DNA of 64,000 nucleotides from Hyphomicrobiales bacterium (GCA_900466875.1 UBNQ01000031.1:102121-166120), one strand, 5' to 3'. Counted from the first letter of the stretch, positions 8,601 to 18,039 are shown. Notes: generated from the letters alone by a model not told the origin. Numbers and translations: made by a program.

Positions 8601-11600
8601 TGGCTCACGAACACGAAAGCGGCTTGCCGTTTGCGTTTGATCGCGCATCGGGCAAGCCCGAGCAGCAGTCTGTTGTCTTCTATGGCGAGCGTCCCTTCAT
8701 TCAGGGTGCTGAAATGAACGACATGCAGGCGATCATCCGGGGGCGCCACGATCGTCTCGGCCGTCTTGTAGCCGGGGATGGTGACCGGATCGAGCGGGCG
8801 GATGCCGTCGTCGATGGTGAAGCGCAGTCGGTGGCTCTCACAGAAGGCAGCATCTATGTCGCTGGCGACATAATGCCCGTTGCGGCGGCTGTTCTGGCTG
8901 CTGTTCCGATGGTTGGTCGCGTCGAGATCGGCGTGCGCCTGACCACAACCTACCTTACTCATGAGGATGATCCGTCTTTGGTCGGTCTCGTCCCCGGATC
9001 TCTTGCCGAAGGCGAGCCGGGTGCAGCCAGAGAAGTGGCTTCTATCTCGTGGGCGATGGAAGGCGACGGTGGAGAAGGCGACTTCTTCAGCGTCTACACC
9101 CTTCTGGATGGCACTATCCTCGACCAGACCGGGCCGTCGATCCTCGAACCTGCGATGCAGGCTCTTGCGACCTATGACCGCCCGAATGGCAACTACGTCG
9201 TCTCGGGATGCCGTGTCACCTTTCTCGGCACCAATTCCGGTCAGCAGCTGTTCTCCATCGAGGCGGGCGAAGCGAACATCTTCGGTTTCAAGCGGACGCG
9301 CCTGGCTGCAATCCGCCATAGCCAGCAGATGCAATGGGAAGAGATTGCGATCCCGGGCGAGACCAAGACCTATACCGGTGGCGCCTCGAACACCTTTACC
9401 GTCGATCAGGCACCGATCGGCGTGATCAACTCCATCCTTCTGACGAAGGAAAAGACCGTAACCCTGACCCGTGGCGCGATCGTCAATGGTGCGGACGCGT
9501 TGCCAGACTCGAGTATCGTTTCGGTGTCGAACGTTTCGCAGGGCGGCACGGTCTATGCATCGCCTGCCAGCTACAGCCTCATCAGCGGCAATATCGACTG
9601 GGCTCCGGCTGGCGCCGAACCTGCGGCTGGATCGACTTACTCCGTCACCTATCGATATCGGGCGTCCGTCGCGGCCGACGAGTTTACGAACACGACGTTC
9701 AAGGTGTCGGGCGGCGCAACGGGCGGTGATGTGATCATTGCCTACACGCGCAAACTTCCTCGTGTAGATCGGCTTTGCCTTCAGCAGGATGGGTCGCCGA
9801 TCTATCTCAACGGCGTCCCGGCTCGCGTCGGGCCAGTGCCTCCGAGTGTTCCTTCGGATGCGCTGAAGCTTTGCCAGATCTATAATGACTGGATGTCCGA
9901 TCCTATCGTGACCAACGAATTGGTCTTGGCTCTGACGAAAGAACAGGAGTGGCGTTTCTACAATCGCATTCTTGACCTCGACCGGCTTGTTCAGCTTGAG
10001 CGCGGCAAGAGTGCAATCGATTCAAAGGAGCCTGTTGCGAAAAAGGGGATGTTTGTTGATCCCTTCCTCGACGACACCTACCGCGATGCCGGTTCGGCCC
10101 AGACTGGGTCGATCGGTGAGGGGATGTTGCAGCTGGCCATCAGGCCGACCTTCTACACGACGACACTGATCGATGCTGTCATGCTCGACTATGTCGAGGA
10201 AGAAATCGTGTCGCAGCCACTGGTGACCGGCTGTGTGAAGATCAATCCTTATGCCAACTTCCTTCCGCTGCCTGGCGCCCTGAAGCTGACGCCAGCTGTC
10301 GACTTCTGGACGGAAAGCCAGACGACGTGGCTGTCTCCGCAAACGCAAGAGTTCAATCGTGGTGTCCGCACTGACGGTGGTCCACTGGAGACGCGTTCGA
10401 CGGATGAGCAGCTGGTCGACAATCGTGTGGAGAAGCTGACGTTCCTGAGGCAGATTGCTGTCGTGTTTCGTATCAGCGGCTTTTCGCCTGGCGAGATCCT
10501 GCAAACCCTGACCTTCGACGGGTTGAATGTGAAGCCTCCGGGAACGCAGACGGCGAACTCCGATGGCATCATCAGCGGGAATTTCACGATCCCCGCCAAT
10601 GTCACGGCTGGTAGCAAGGTTGTCAGCGCGAAGGGCCAAGGCGGCACGACCGCCTCGGCGCTTTTCACCGGGCAAGGCACGCTCGAAGTCGACGTCATGC
10701 GGCGCGTGACCACGATAGAATCGTGGACTGAGCCGCAACTTGTGCAGATGCCGCCTTCAACGCCCAACGTCAGGCCTCCCAATCCTTGGGGCGGCAATAA
10801 CGATGGCGGGAGCGGAAACAATGACAGCGACCCGCAGGCGCAAATGTTTGCAGTTCCGGAATTGCGCCAGATTATCGGCGTGGATTTCCGTCTCTGCAAG
10901 ATCGGCGATCCGAACCGAGGCCTGCTGATCAATCAGGTGACGATCGATAACGGGTATCCGACCACGGACGTTGTGGCCCAGATCCCGGTATCGATGAAGA
11001 ACGCTGTCATTGGCTGGAAGTCGGCGAGATACCCGCTGCCTGTCACCACGCCTTCCGACCGGAAACATGCTTTCGTCATCAAGACCGATGACAACGAGCA
11101 CTCTGTGTCTCTGGCGAAACTTGGTGGGTTCGATGCAAGCCGTCAGCAGAAGGTGACGTCGCATCCCTATGTGACCGGCCCTCGCTTTGACAGCGTCAAT
11201 GCTGCGACGTGGACCGCTCATCAGGATGAGGCTCTCGCCTTCAAGCTCGTTGCGGCAAAATACCCGGTCACGACCAAAACCGTGGATCTTGGCACCTTCG
11301 CCTTGACGCAGGCTTCGGACCTTCAGGTCCGGGCGGCGGTGGAGTTGCCTAGCTCCGGATGTAGCGTGGTGTTCGAAATCGAGCGAACGAATGGCACGAT
11401 CTACAAGCTCCTGCCATTCCAGGTGTTGCAACTCACCGAGTTCATCACCGAAGTGGTTCAGCTGCGGGCTGTCCTGAAGGGTACCGCAAAGCTGTCGCCG
11501 ATCCTGTATGCGCCTGTCCAGCTGGTTGCCGGCAAGATCGACACGTCGCTCACCTACATCACACGATCGATGACCTTGGGTGAGGCTGTCCGGTTGGCGG

Positions 11601-11842
11601 CTTACTTCAAGACATATCTGCCGGGTGGAGCGGCTATCACCTCTGTCTCGATCTCCCGCGATCTTGCGGCGTGGCAGAACCTGACGCTGGCGAAGACGGA
11701 CGCCCTCTCGTTCCCTCTATGGACCGAGAGGAAGTACGAACTCGCGCCTTTGACGGGCACGTTGGTGCGGCTCCGCATCATCGCAAGCGGTGGCCCGGCT
11801 GCACGTCTGATCATTGGCGATCTAGGCGCCGGCATCTTCTAA
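8600..11842 (+). CDS. Large DUF4815-type tail/baseplate protein (1080 aa)
   Basis: The longest phage gene here. The N-terminal third (LPFAFDRASGKPEQQSVVFY, then GERPFIQGAEMNDMQAIIRG) is that of DUF4815 proteins, which lie between gpI and fibre genes in rhizobial and other contractile-tail prophages and replace P2 gpH in position. Beta-rich repeats follow. A Gly/Asn-rich linker (GGNNDGGSGNNDSDP) near residues 730-745 separates a further C-terminal region. It probably forms part of the tail fibre network or its baseplate adaptor. No enzymatic motif is seen. Confidence 0.8.
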   Translation: MAHEHESGLPFAFDRASGKPEQQSVVFYGERPFIQGAEMNDMQAIIRGRHDRLGRLVAGDGDRIERADAVVDGEAQSVALTEGSIYVAGDIMPVAAAVLAAVPMVGRVEIGVRLTTTYLTHEDDPSLVGLVPGSLAEGEPGAAREVASISWAMEGDGGEGDFFSVYTLLDGTILDQTGPSILEPAMQALATYDRPNGNYVVSGCRVTFLGTNSGQQLFSIEAGEANIFGFKRTRLAAIRHSQQMQWEEIAIPGETKTYTGGASNTFTVDQAPIGVINSILLTKEKTVTLTRGAIVNGADALPDSSIVSVSNVSQGGTVYASPASYSLISGNIDWAPAGAEPAAGSTYSVTYRYRASVAADEFTNTTFKVSGGATGGDVIIAYTRKLPRVDRLCLQQDGSPIYLNGVPARVGPVPPSVPSDALKLCQIYNDWMSDPIVTNELVLALTKEQEWRFYNRILDLDRLVQLERGKSAIDSKEPVAKKGMFVDPFLDDTYRDAGSAQTGSIGEGMLQLAIRPTFYTTTLIDAVMLDYVEEEIVSQPLVTGCVKINPYANFLPLPGALKLTPAVDFWTESQTTWLSPQTQEFNRGVRTDGGPLETRSTDEQLVDNRVEKLTFLRQIAVVFRISGFSPGEILQTLTFDGLNVKPPGTQTANSDGIISGNFTIPANVTAGSKVVSAKGQGGTTASALFTGQGTLEVDVMRRVTTIESWTEPQLVQMPPSTPNVRPPNPWGGNNDGGSGNNDSDPQAQMFAVPELRQIIGVDFRLCKIGDPNRGLLINQVTIDNGYPTTDVVAQIPVSMKNAVIGWKSARYPLPVTTPSDRKHAFVIKTDDNEHSVSLAKLGGFDASRQQKVTSHPYVTGPRFDSVNAATWTAHQDEALAFKLVAAKYPVTTKTVDLGTFALTQASDLQVRAAVELPSSGCSVVFEIERTNGTIYKLLPFQVLQLTEFITEVVQLRAVLKGTAKLSPILYAPVQLVAGKIDTSLTYITRSMTLGEAVRLAAYFKTYLPGGAAITSVSISRDLAAWQNLTLAKTDALSFPLWTERKYELAPLTGTLVRLRIIASGGPAARLIIGDLGAGIF

Positions 11843-11851
11843 GGAAAAACC

Positions 11852-12871
11852 ATGCCAGTAACTGCAAATTTGGCCATTCCCAAGCCAGATCCCGACGCGC
11901 AGGTCGACGAAGAATTCTATCGTCTCGGCGAGGCGTGGGATCTGGTCGATTTGATTGTGTTCGGCGTTCTCAACTCGTTGTCTGGGAAGGCCGCCGTTCT
12001 GCATGGTCATACCATGGCCGATATCGTCGGGCTCACGCAGGCTCTGTCGGAAAAGATGGGGATCGGCGAGGTTTTCAAGCTCGACGATCTCCAAGACGTC
12101 CAGGGGGCGGCCGGAGCGGCGACGAATTACATTCTCGCCAAGACGGCGCAGGGGCTGTGGGCGCCGTCGTCGCCGGCTGCTGTACTCGGGATACATCAGC
12201 ATGCCGTTGCTGATATCGTCGGTCTTTCGGCTGCGATTGCAGCGCAGGTGAATGCCGTCGTCGGAGCTGCGCCAGGCGCGTTGGATACTCTGGCGGAAAT
12301 CGCCGCGGCGCTCGGGAACAACCCGAACTTCGCAACAGCTATGACAAACAGCCTGGCGGCGAAAGCGCCGCTGGCGTCGCCTGCTTTTACTGGCAACCCG
12401 ACTGCACCGACGCCGGCCGCTACCGATAACGACACGACGATCGCTACAACGGCGTTTGTTCAGGCGGTGGTTGCAGCTCTTGCGTCGACCAAGGCAAACC
12501 TCGCTTCTCCAGCCTTTTCGGGGAACCCGACGGCACCAACGCAGCCAGCGGGGACGAACTCCACTCGGCTGGCGACCACGGCGTTCGTGGCGGCGGCAAT
12601 TGCCGCTTCGGTCGCCGACTTTCTTGTGGTGACGGATCTGTTCTACACGGGCTCGTCGGTCGGCAACGTCAATTTCCCGGTTGGCTCATACGTTTTGGTT
12701 GGCGATACCGGCGCGCAAATCGATCGGAATGCCCTCGTTGTCCCGCGTCTGCAGGCTGGAAATAACGTCTATTACATCGTTGGAGGCAGTGGTGCAGCGC
12801 TCTCCGGCATCTGGCGTTGCCGGGGTTACGTCGGTAGCGGCATCGCCCTGATACAGCGCGTGAATTCCTGA
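11852..12871 (+). CDS. Tail fibre protein with duplicated fibre repeats (339 aa)
   Basis: Two kinds of internal repeat are visible. HxHxxADIVGL occurs at residues 51-61 and 115-125. The phage fibre repeat (ASPAFTGNPTAPTP, then ATTAFVQAVVAAL) occurs at 172-210 and again at 215-253. Both are typical of trimeric tail fibres. The C-terminal ~85 residues (from VVTDLFYTGSSVGN) differ from the repeats and are the likely receptor-binding tip. The DUF4376 protein follows after 10 bases. Confidence 0.88.
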   Translation: MPVTANLAIPKPDPDAQVDEEFYRLGEAWDLVDLIVFGVLNSLSGKAAVLHGHTMADIVGLTQALSEKMGIGEVFKLDDLQDVQGAAGAATNYILAKTAQGLWAPSSPAAVLGIHQHAVADIVGLSAAIAAQVNAVVGAAPGALDTLAEIAAALGNNPNFATAMTNSLAAKAPLASPAFTGNPTAPTPAATDNDTTIATTAFVQAVVAALASTKANLASPAFSGNPTAPTQPAGTNSTRLATTAFVAAAIAASVADFLVVTDLFYTGSSVGNVNFPVGSYVLVGDTGAQIDRNALVVPRLQAGNNVYYIVGGSGAALSGIWRCRGYVGSGIALIQRVNS

Positions 12872-12881
12872 GGAGTGGGAA

Positions 12882-13463
12882 ATGGCAGAAATAGTCCTAC
12901 ACAACGTCCTCTCGATCAGGGCGGAGGCGGAGCCGAACGCGTTCATCATCAGCGTCGACATCACGGCGGAAGATGGGGAGCGATACACGTGTAATCACGC
13001 CTATAGGACCACCGACTCCTACAGTCTCCTGAACCCTCTCATTCGGAAGTGGCTCGTAGATCACAACGGCGAGTACAACGTGTTGCCGCACATTCCCGCT
13101 CATCCCTCGACCTCAGATGTCGATCGGGAGAGGGACCGGAGAGTCGACGGAGGTTTCACCTTTGGCGGCGTTCTCTATCAGTCTGATGCGGAAGCACGTG
13201 AGAACATCGCTGGTGCCGCACAGCTTGCCTTTGCAGCCATCGTGAGGGGAGCCGAGCCCGAAGACCTGCATTGGCATGGCGAGCCGGAAGACTTCAAATG
13301 GATAGCCTCCGACGATACCCGCGTGCCTATGGATGCGGAAACCATGTTTTCGCTGGGCCAGGCTGCTCTTGCCCATAAACGCCGTCACATATTCGCTGGC
13401 AACGATCTGAAAAAGCTCGACCCCATCCCGGCCGACTTCACCGCTGACCAATACTGGCCCTAA
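12882..13463 (+). CDS. DUF4376 family phage protein (fibre-associated)
   Basis: A 193-residue protein. Residues ~80-185 have the DUF4376 pattern: RERDRRVDGGFTFGGVLYQS, then ARENIAGAAQLAFAAI, then the VPMDAETMFSLGQAALAHK helix. Such proteins are encoded next to tail fibre genes and may be fibre assembly factors or part of the fibre tip; the role is not established. GAGG lies nine bases before the ATG. A 46-base gap to the sheath gene contains its ribosome binding site. Confidence 0.8.
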   Translation: MAEIVLHNVLSIRAEAEPNAFIISVDITAEDGERYTCNHAYRTTDSYSLLNPLIRKWLVDHNGEYNVLPHIPAHPSTSDVDRERDRRVDGGFTFGGVLYQSDAEARENIAGAAQLAFAAIVRGAEPEDLHWHGEPEDFKWIASDDTRVPMDAETMFSLGQAALAHKRRHIFAGNDLKKLDPIPADFTADQYWP

Positions 13464-13509
13464 CCGGTCGATCCCCAAAAATCTGAACCTGTCCATCGAG
13501 GAGACCTTT

Positions 13510-14973
13510 ATGGCCGACCTATCGTATTACCATGGCGTCAATCTTGCCGAGAGCGCAGACGCTCCGGCATTGCTTCGCGTCAGCAACTTTGGCGTGACCT
13601 TCCTGAATGGCACCGCGCCGAACGCCGATGCAGCGCTCTTCCCGCTCAACGTTCCGACCCTCGTCACCTCGGTGACTGCTGCGGCCGGCCTTGGTGACGG
13701 CGGTACGCTGCCTGACGATCTCGCGACCATCTTTGGCGAGGGCGCCTCTATGGTTATTGTCAACCGTGTCGCCCACGATGCCGATGCTGCGATCCTCCGC
13801 TCGAACCTGATCGGCGACGCTGACCAGCGCACGGGCCTCTATGCTTCGCTTCGGGCAAAATCGCTTCTCAGTCTTCAGCCTCGTGTCGTCGTGACGGCAG
13901 GCAACACCGGCGAATGGATCGACGATGGCCTGGTGTCGGTGACGATTGGCAGCAATGGCTCCAACATGACCGTCGCGCCGACAGTGACGTTTACGGGAGG
14001 CGGGTCCGATCCCGACAAGGTTCTCCCGACCGCGCAGGCCGTGCTCGGCGCTGGCGCCAATGCGGGCAAGGTTGTCGAGATCAAGATCCTCACGGCCGGC
14101 GAAAAGCTCTCGACCCCTCCGACCATCGCATTCACGGGCGGCGGTAGCGAGGCAGGAAAGGTGCTGCCGACTGCGATCGCGAATGTCGGTGATGTCGCAA
14201 ACCCGTTCGTCTCGGCCCTCAACGTCATCCTGCCGCAGATCCGGGCGCGGGCATACATCGCCGGACCGAATACCACGAATGCCGAGGCCGTTCGCTTCCG
14301 CAACACGATCAACGGCGGGCGCATCCTCGTCATTGATCCGAAGGGCATCAAGAATGTCGACGGTTTACCCGTCACGGTCCCGATTGCCCCGGTCTTTGCC
14401 GGTGTGCGCGCCCGCGTGGTGGCCTCGGCTGAAGGGGTTTCGGGCTCTGTCTCCAACAAGATCATCCGCACGCTCGATGGCGTAGCCCGGACGATCCAAT
14501 ATCCGGCCGACAGCAACTACCTGAACGAACGTCAGGTTTCGACCGTCATCAACGAGCGGGGTGGCCTGCGCACATGGGGTTCGCGGCTCGCGACCGACGA
14601 CGAACTCTGGCAGTTCGACAGCGTTCGCGCCTCGGCCGACATGATCAACGAGGCTCTTGAAGATCTCTATTTCGCCTATGTGGACAAGAAATTCACCAAG
14701 GCAAACCTGAAGATGATGATCGAGGACGGCAACGCCGCCCTTCGCGTCTTCAAGACCAACAACGACATCCTTGGCGGAAAAGTCTGGCTGGCGGATACGA
14801 ACACGCCAATCCTCAACGCTGCCGGCAAGGTCTTTCTGAACATCGAGTTCGAGCCTGTCGGACTGATGGAACAGATCAACATCACGACCTATCGCAACAT
14901 CCTCTATTACCAGCTGCTGCTGGATGAGGTTCGTGGCGCCATCGACAACGGCCCGCTCACGGTAGCGGCGTAA
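13510..14973 (+). CDS. Contractile tail sheath protein (P2 gpFI) with an inserted domain
   Basis: A 487-residue sheath protein. The C-terminal half is canonical, with RARAYIAGPNTTNAEAVRFR, the RTWGSRL-like GGLRTWGSRLATDDE motif, and VGLMEQINITTYRNILYYQL at the end. The N-terminal part reaches the usual PRVVVTAGNTG, but about 90 residues (135-226) are then inserted before NPFVSALNVI. The insert contains two copies of a motif, FTGGGSDPDKVLPTA and FTGGGSEAGKVLPTA. It probably forms a beta domain on the outside of the sheath. A GAGGAG site precedes the start. Confidence 0.93.
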   Translation: MADLSYYHGVNLAESADAPALLRVSNFGVTFLNGTAPNADAALFPLNVPTLVTSVTAAAGLGDGGTLPDDLATIFGEGASMVIVNRVAHDADAAILRSNLIGDADQRTGLYASLRAKSLLSLQPRVVVTAGNTGEWIDDGLVSVTIGSNGSNMTVAPTVTFTGGGSDPDKVLPTAQAVLGAGANAGKVVEIKILTAGEKLSTPPTIAFTGGGSEAGKVLPTAIANVGDVANPFVSALNVILPQIRARAYIAGPNTTNAEAVRFRNTINGGRILVIDPKGIKNVDGLPVTVPIAPVFAGVRARVVASAEGVSGSVSNKIIRTLDGVARTIQYPADSNYLNERQVSTVINERGGLRTWGSRLATDDELWQFDSVRASADMINEALEDLYFAYVDKKFTKANLKMMIEDGNAALRVFKTNNDILGGKVWLADTNTPILNAAGKVFLNIEFEPVGLMEQINITTYRNILYYQLLLDEVRGAIDNGPLTVAA

Positions 14974-14985
14974 GGAGAACCATCC

Positions 14986-15495
14986 ATGGCAAGTAACCTT
15001 CCGCGCATGCTGCTGCGCGAATGCACGCTCTGGGCCGACCGCGAAAGCAAGCTCGGGCAGATCGGCGATATTACGCCTCCCGTGCCTGCGGCCAAAATGG
15101 AGGAGATGCGCAACTCAGGCATGATCAAGCCCCGCAAGGTGTCCATGGGCTACGAAGCGATGGACTTCAATTTCAAGATGCCTGGCCTCGACCCGCAGGT
15201 CTTGAAGCTCCACGGCCTGAAGCCGGGAACGGAAGCGCCGTTCATGATCACCGGCGCACTGGTCGACGAAGACGGCGCGACGCATTCCGCCGTCATGTCG
15301 ATCCGCGGCGTTCCCTACCGGCCTGACCATGGCACGTGGAAGGGCGGCGATCTCGCCGAAAACGACTACGCGGTCTCGGTCAACTACTACAAGCTCGAGA
15401 TCGACGGCGAAGAGATCTTCGAAATGGACGACTTCGACTTCAAGGTCGGTGGCGTCTCGCAGTACGGCGACATTCGCAACGCCCTTCTCCTGTAA
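14986..15495 (+). CDS. Major tail tube protein (P2 gpFII)
   Basis: A 169-residue phage_tube family protein directly after the sheath gene, as in P2. Recognisable parts are LPRMLLRECTLWADRESKLG at the N terminus, then KMEEMRNSGMIKPRKVSMGY and the C-terminal VNYYKLEIDGEEIFEMDDFD. It polymerises into the inner tube through which DNA passes. An AAGGAG site precedes the ATG by seven bases. Confidence 0.95.
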   Translation: MASNLPRMLLRECTLWADRESKLGQIGDITPPVPAAKMEEMRNSGMIKPRKVSMGYEAMDFNFKMPGLDPQVLKLHGLKPGTEAPFMITGALVDEDGATHSAVMSIRGVPYRPDHGTWKGGDLAENDYAVSVNYYKLEIDGEEIFEMDDFDFKVGGVSQYGDIRNALLL

Positions 15496-15519
15496 AGCTC
15501 GATCGGAAGCAGAACCATC

Positions 15520-15786
15520 ATGAAAACTATCTCCCTTTTGAAGCCCATCACAGTTGGCGAAGTGCAGGTCACCGAGCTTAAGTTCCGTGAAGCAGAGGCC
15601 GGTGACGTCATCGCGGCCGAGAGCATGATCGGCTCGAATGCGCAGGCAGTCGCCTTGCTGGCTGCCATGTGCGACACGCCGTATCCCGCCATGAAAAAGC
15701 TCAAGGTCCGCGACCTGAAGCGGATCATGGAAGACGCGGAAATCAAGGAACTGATGGGAAACGATACCGACACGACTGGCGAATAA
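15520..15786 (+). CDS. Tail assembly chaperone, short form (P2 gpE-like)
   Basis: An 88-residue acidic, helical protein in the position of P2 gpE, between tube and tape measure genes. The pattern (short beta N terminus KPITVGEVQVTELKFREAE, then helices with AMKKLKVRDLKRIME) is that of tail assembly chaperones, which bind the tape measure protein and help tube polymerisation. Eight codons before its stop lies a slippery heptamer that leads to the longer form; see the next entries. Confidence 0.85.
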   Translation: MKTISLLKPITVGEVQVTELKFREAEAGDVIAAESMIGSNAQAVALLAAMCDTPYPAMKKLKVRDLKRIMEDAEIKELMGNDTDTTGE

Positions 15787-15914
15787 CCGCCAGCTTCGTG
15801 GCCCATGTCCTTCATACACCGCTCGACGTGATCGAGCGGTGGTCCCTCGAAAAGCTGCTCGCCTATTATCAGTCGGCGCAAGAACTGCGGCAGGCATTAT
15901 ACGGAAAAAGCTGA
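15520..15914 (+). CDS. Tail assembly chaperone, -1 frameshift form (gpE+E'), 131 aa
   Basis: If ribosomes slip -1 at G GGA AAC (15756-15762), reading continues from 15762 in the other frame to the TGA at 15912-15914. That adds 50 residues, including ITASFVAHVLHTPLDVIERW and SLEKLLAYYQSAQELRQALY. This extension has the hydrophobic/aromatic pattern of P2 GpE-type C-terminal parts and has no start codon with a ribosome binding site of its own. The extended stop overlaps the tape measure ATG (TGATG), so the frameshifted product is translationally next to its client. Frameshifting between the two chaperone forms is conserved in tailed phages. Confidence 0.82.
15756..15762 (+). promoter_or_regulatory. 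Programmed -1 frameshift site (GGGAAAC)
   Basis: GGGAAAC fits the X XXY YYZ rule in the frame of the chaperone gene (G GGA AAC, with codons GGA at 15757 and AAC at 15760). After slippage the tRNAs re-pair with GGG and AAA. It lies 8 codons before the zero-frame stop, which is where such sites are found in lambda G/GT-type and P2 E/E' pairs. Confidence 0.8.
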
Positions 15915-18034
15915 TGGCAACGCTTCAGTCTACCCTTCGCGTCTCGCTACTCGACGATGTCAGCAAGCGGGCGAAGGCGATTACCGGCTCGCTGCGGGGC
16001 CTGCACGCGCAAAGCACACAATTCGTCAACCCGCTGCGGTCGCTGACCCTGCAGGCTGGTGGATTGATCGGGGCCTATATGGGCGTCACAGGTGGGTTCC
16101 AGGGGACCTACAAGGCCGCAGCGGATACGCAGGCAGCTCTGACGGAAGTTGGCATCAAGGCCAATCTGTCGCGCAATGAACTCGGCCGGCTGCAGACGCA
16201 GCTGAAGGCTCTGGCGCCGCAGGTCAACCAGACCGCGACCGATCTACTTGCCGGCGTCGACGTGATGACGACGATGGGCGCGTCTGCGCAGGAAGCGGCC
16301 GGTGCTATTCCGGCGATCGGCAAGACGGCGACCGCAACCGGCTCGGCGATCGCCGACCTGTCCGGCGCCTCCGTCTCCGCCATGCAGAACCTCAATGTCA
16401 TGCCCGCGCAAATTCAGCAGATGTTGGAGGGCATGGCACAGGCTGGCAATGCCGGTGCCTTCGAAATGCGTGACATGGCGCAGTATTTTCCGCAGCTGAC
16501 TGCGTCCGCACGCGCGCTCGGCATGCGGGGCGTGCCGGCTGTGAACGATATGGCCGCCGCGCTGCAGATTGCCCGTCGTGGTGCCGGTGACGCGTCCTCG
16601 GCCGCGACGAACCTTTCGAACTTCATGAGCAAAATCATCAGCCCTCAGACATCGAAGAACTTCAAAAAGTTCGGTGTCGATGTGACGAAGGAGCTGGAGA
16701 AGGCGAACAAGAAGGGTATCTCGCCGATCCAGCACTTTATCGAGGTGCTGAACAAGGTCACCAAGGGCGGGCGCAGCGACCTGGTCAGCCAGATCTTCGG
16801 CGACGAACAGGTCCTGAGTTTCGTCAGGCCAATGCTTGCCGATTTTCAGGACTATCTCAGGATCCGCGGCGAGGCGGATCGGGCCAACGGTGTTATCGCC
16901 GACGCCTATGCCCGTCGGATGGATGATGCGAACCAGAAGGTTAAGTCCTTTCAGATCGGCATTTCCAATCTCGGGACCTCGATCGGCAGTCACTTGCTGC
17001 AGCCCGTTGGCGATGCAGCTTCGTATGTGGCTGACGTTCTCAACACGCTCGACAGCCGTGTGACGATCTTCGATCGCCTCCGGATCGCGAGCGAAGGCTT
17101 CGTAAGCGGACTTGGCTTCAAGGACGGTGAGCTGGTCGCGCTCGCCAAGGAATGGCGGGATTTCATCTTTGGTGTTGAGGATGGCAGCAAGGCTGCTGAC
17201 CAGGCCGGCCAGATCTTCAAGCAGTTCCGCGAGTGGGGCGATGATGTCGGCTATCTGACAAGGGCTATAGCCGATAACCCGGTGGGCAAGTTTCTCGGCG
17301 ATCTAGCGCCGTATGGGTTGGAGATCGCCGCCTGGTCGATGGGTATCGGACTGCTAGCAGGATCGGTTCGCACGTTGGCCGGGGCTCTTTTCGTTCTGTC
17401 CGGCGCTTCTGCTCTGGTGGGGGTGCTTAAGACAGTAGGGTCGATCGCCGCATTATTTGGGGGCGGAGCTGCTGCGACCGGTGCCACCGTAGGCGGTGCT
17501 GCAGCTGCTGTTGTTACCGGTGGACTTGCCGCAAGGCTCCTCGGCGCAACGAGGCTCGGCGTTGGAGGAATGGCGCTGGCCGGTGGAGTCATCGCTGGAC
17601 GCGAGGCGTATACCGGAGACACTCCCTACAGCCGTGGTCAGGCACTTCTTCCAAGCCCTACCGACGCCCTGCACAAGGCCGGAAATCTCTGGTCCTGGGG
17701 GCAGTCGTCGCCCCTTCCTGGTGTGGCTGATACTCTGGCTCTCGACAACGCGCGCAGGGCTCGGGCGATGGGTATCGGTGGTGGCACGACTGATACGCTG
17801 CCTGGTAAAGCCGCTGATGATATCGTCAGAATTGACGCGCAGAGCATTGCTGAGATGTCGCGACCTGCCGGTACGCAGGATGTCAGGGTGACTAACCCGC
17901 AGCCGCCCAACATTACGGTCCATGCGCCAATCACTGTGACTGGCGTAAGCGATCCGCGAGCTGCTGCCGATCAAGTGTCTGCCCAGTTAGCTGATCGAAT
18001 CAGGGCGGCGCGCGAGGCTGCCGATACCGATTGA
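15914..18034 (+). CDS. Tail tape measure protein (P2 gpT)
   Basis: A 706-residue tape measure protein, which sets tail length and is ejected with DNA. It has the Ala/Gly-rich helical TMP core, with SALTEVGIKANLSRNEL-like N-terminal repeats, the GIKANLSRNELGRLQTQLKA region and the TMP segment MAAALQIARRGAGDASSAATNLSNFMSK. Hydrophobic helices occur near residues 475-570 (LLAGSVRTLAGALFVLSGAS and an Ala/Gly-rich stretch). The C terminus is disordered, with a DVRVTNPQPPNITVHAPITV segment. I chose ATG 15914, which overlaps the stop of the frameshifted chaperone. Confidence 0.93.
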   Translation: MATLQSTLRVSLLDDVSKRAKAITGSLRGLHAQSTQFVNPLRSLTLQAGGLIGAYMGVTGGFQGTYKAAADTQAALTEVGIKANLSRNELGRLQTQLKALAPQVNQTATDLLAGVDVMTTMGASAQEAAGAIPAIGKTATATGSAIADLSGASVSAMQNLNVMPAQIQQMLEGMAQAGNAGAFEMRDMAQYFPQLTASARALGMRGVPAVNDMAAALQIARRGAGDASSAATNLSNFMSKIISPQTSKNFKKFGVDVTKELEKANKKGISPIQHFIEVLNKVTKGGRSDLVSQIFGDEQVLSFVRPMLADFQDYLRIRGEADRANGVIADAYARRMDDANQKVKSFQIGISNLGTSIGSHLLQPVGDAASYVADVLNTLDSRVTIFDRLRIASEGFVSGLGFKDGELVALAKEWRDFIFGVEDGSKAADQAGQIFKQFREWGDDVGYLTRAIADNPVGKFLGDLAPYGLEIAAWSMGIGLLAGSVRTLAGALFVLSGASALVGVLKTVGSIAALFGGGAAATGATVGGAAAAVVTGGLAARLLGATRLGVGGMALAGGVIAGREAYTGDTPYSRGQALLPSPTDALHKAGNLWSWGQSSPLPGVADTLALDNARRARAMGIGGGTTDTLPGKAADDIVRIDAQSIAEMSRPAGTQDVRVTNPQPPNITVHAPITVTGVSDPRAAADQVSAQLADRIRAAREAADTD

Positions 18035-18039
18035 GCGCG

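Noticed and set aside
17878..17889. Reverse copy of the CCCTGACATC word within the tape measure gene
   Set aside because: A single inverted 10-mer inside coding sequence, in another orientation and context than the intergenic set; taken as chance.
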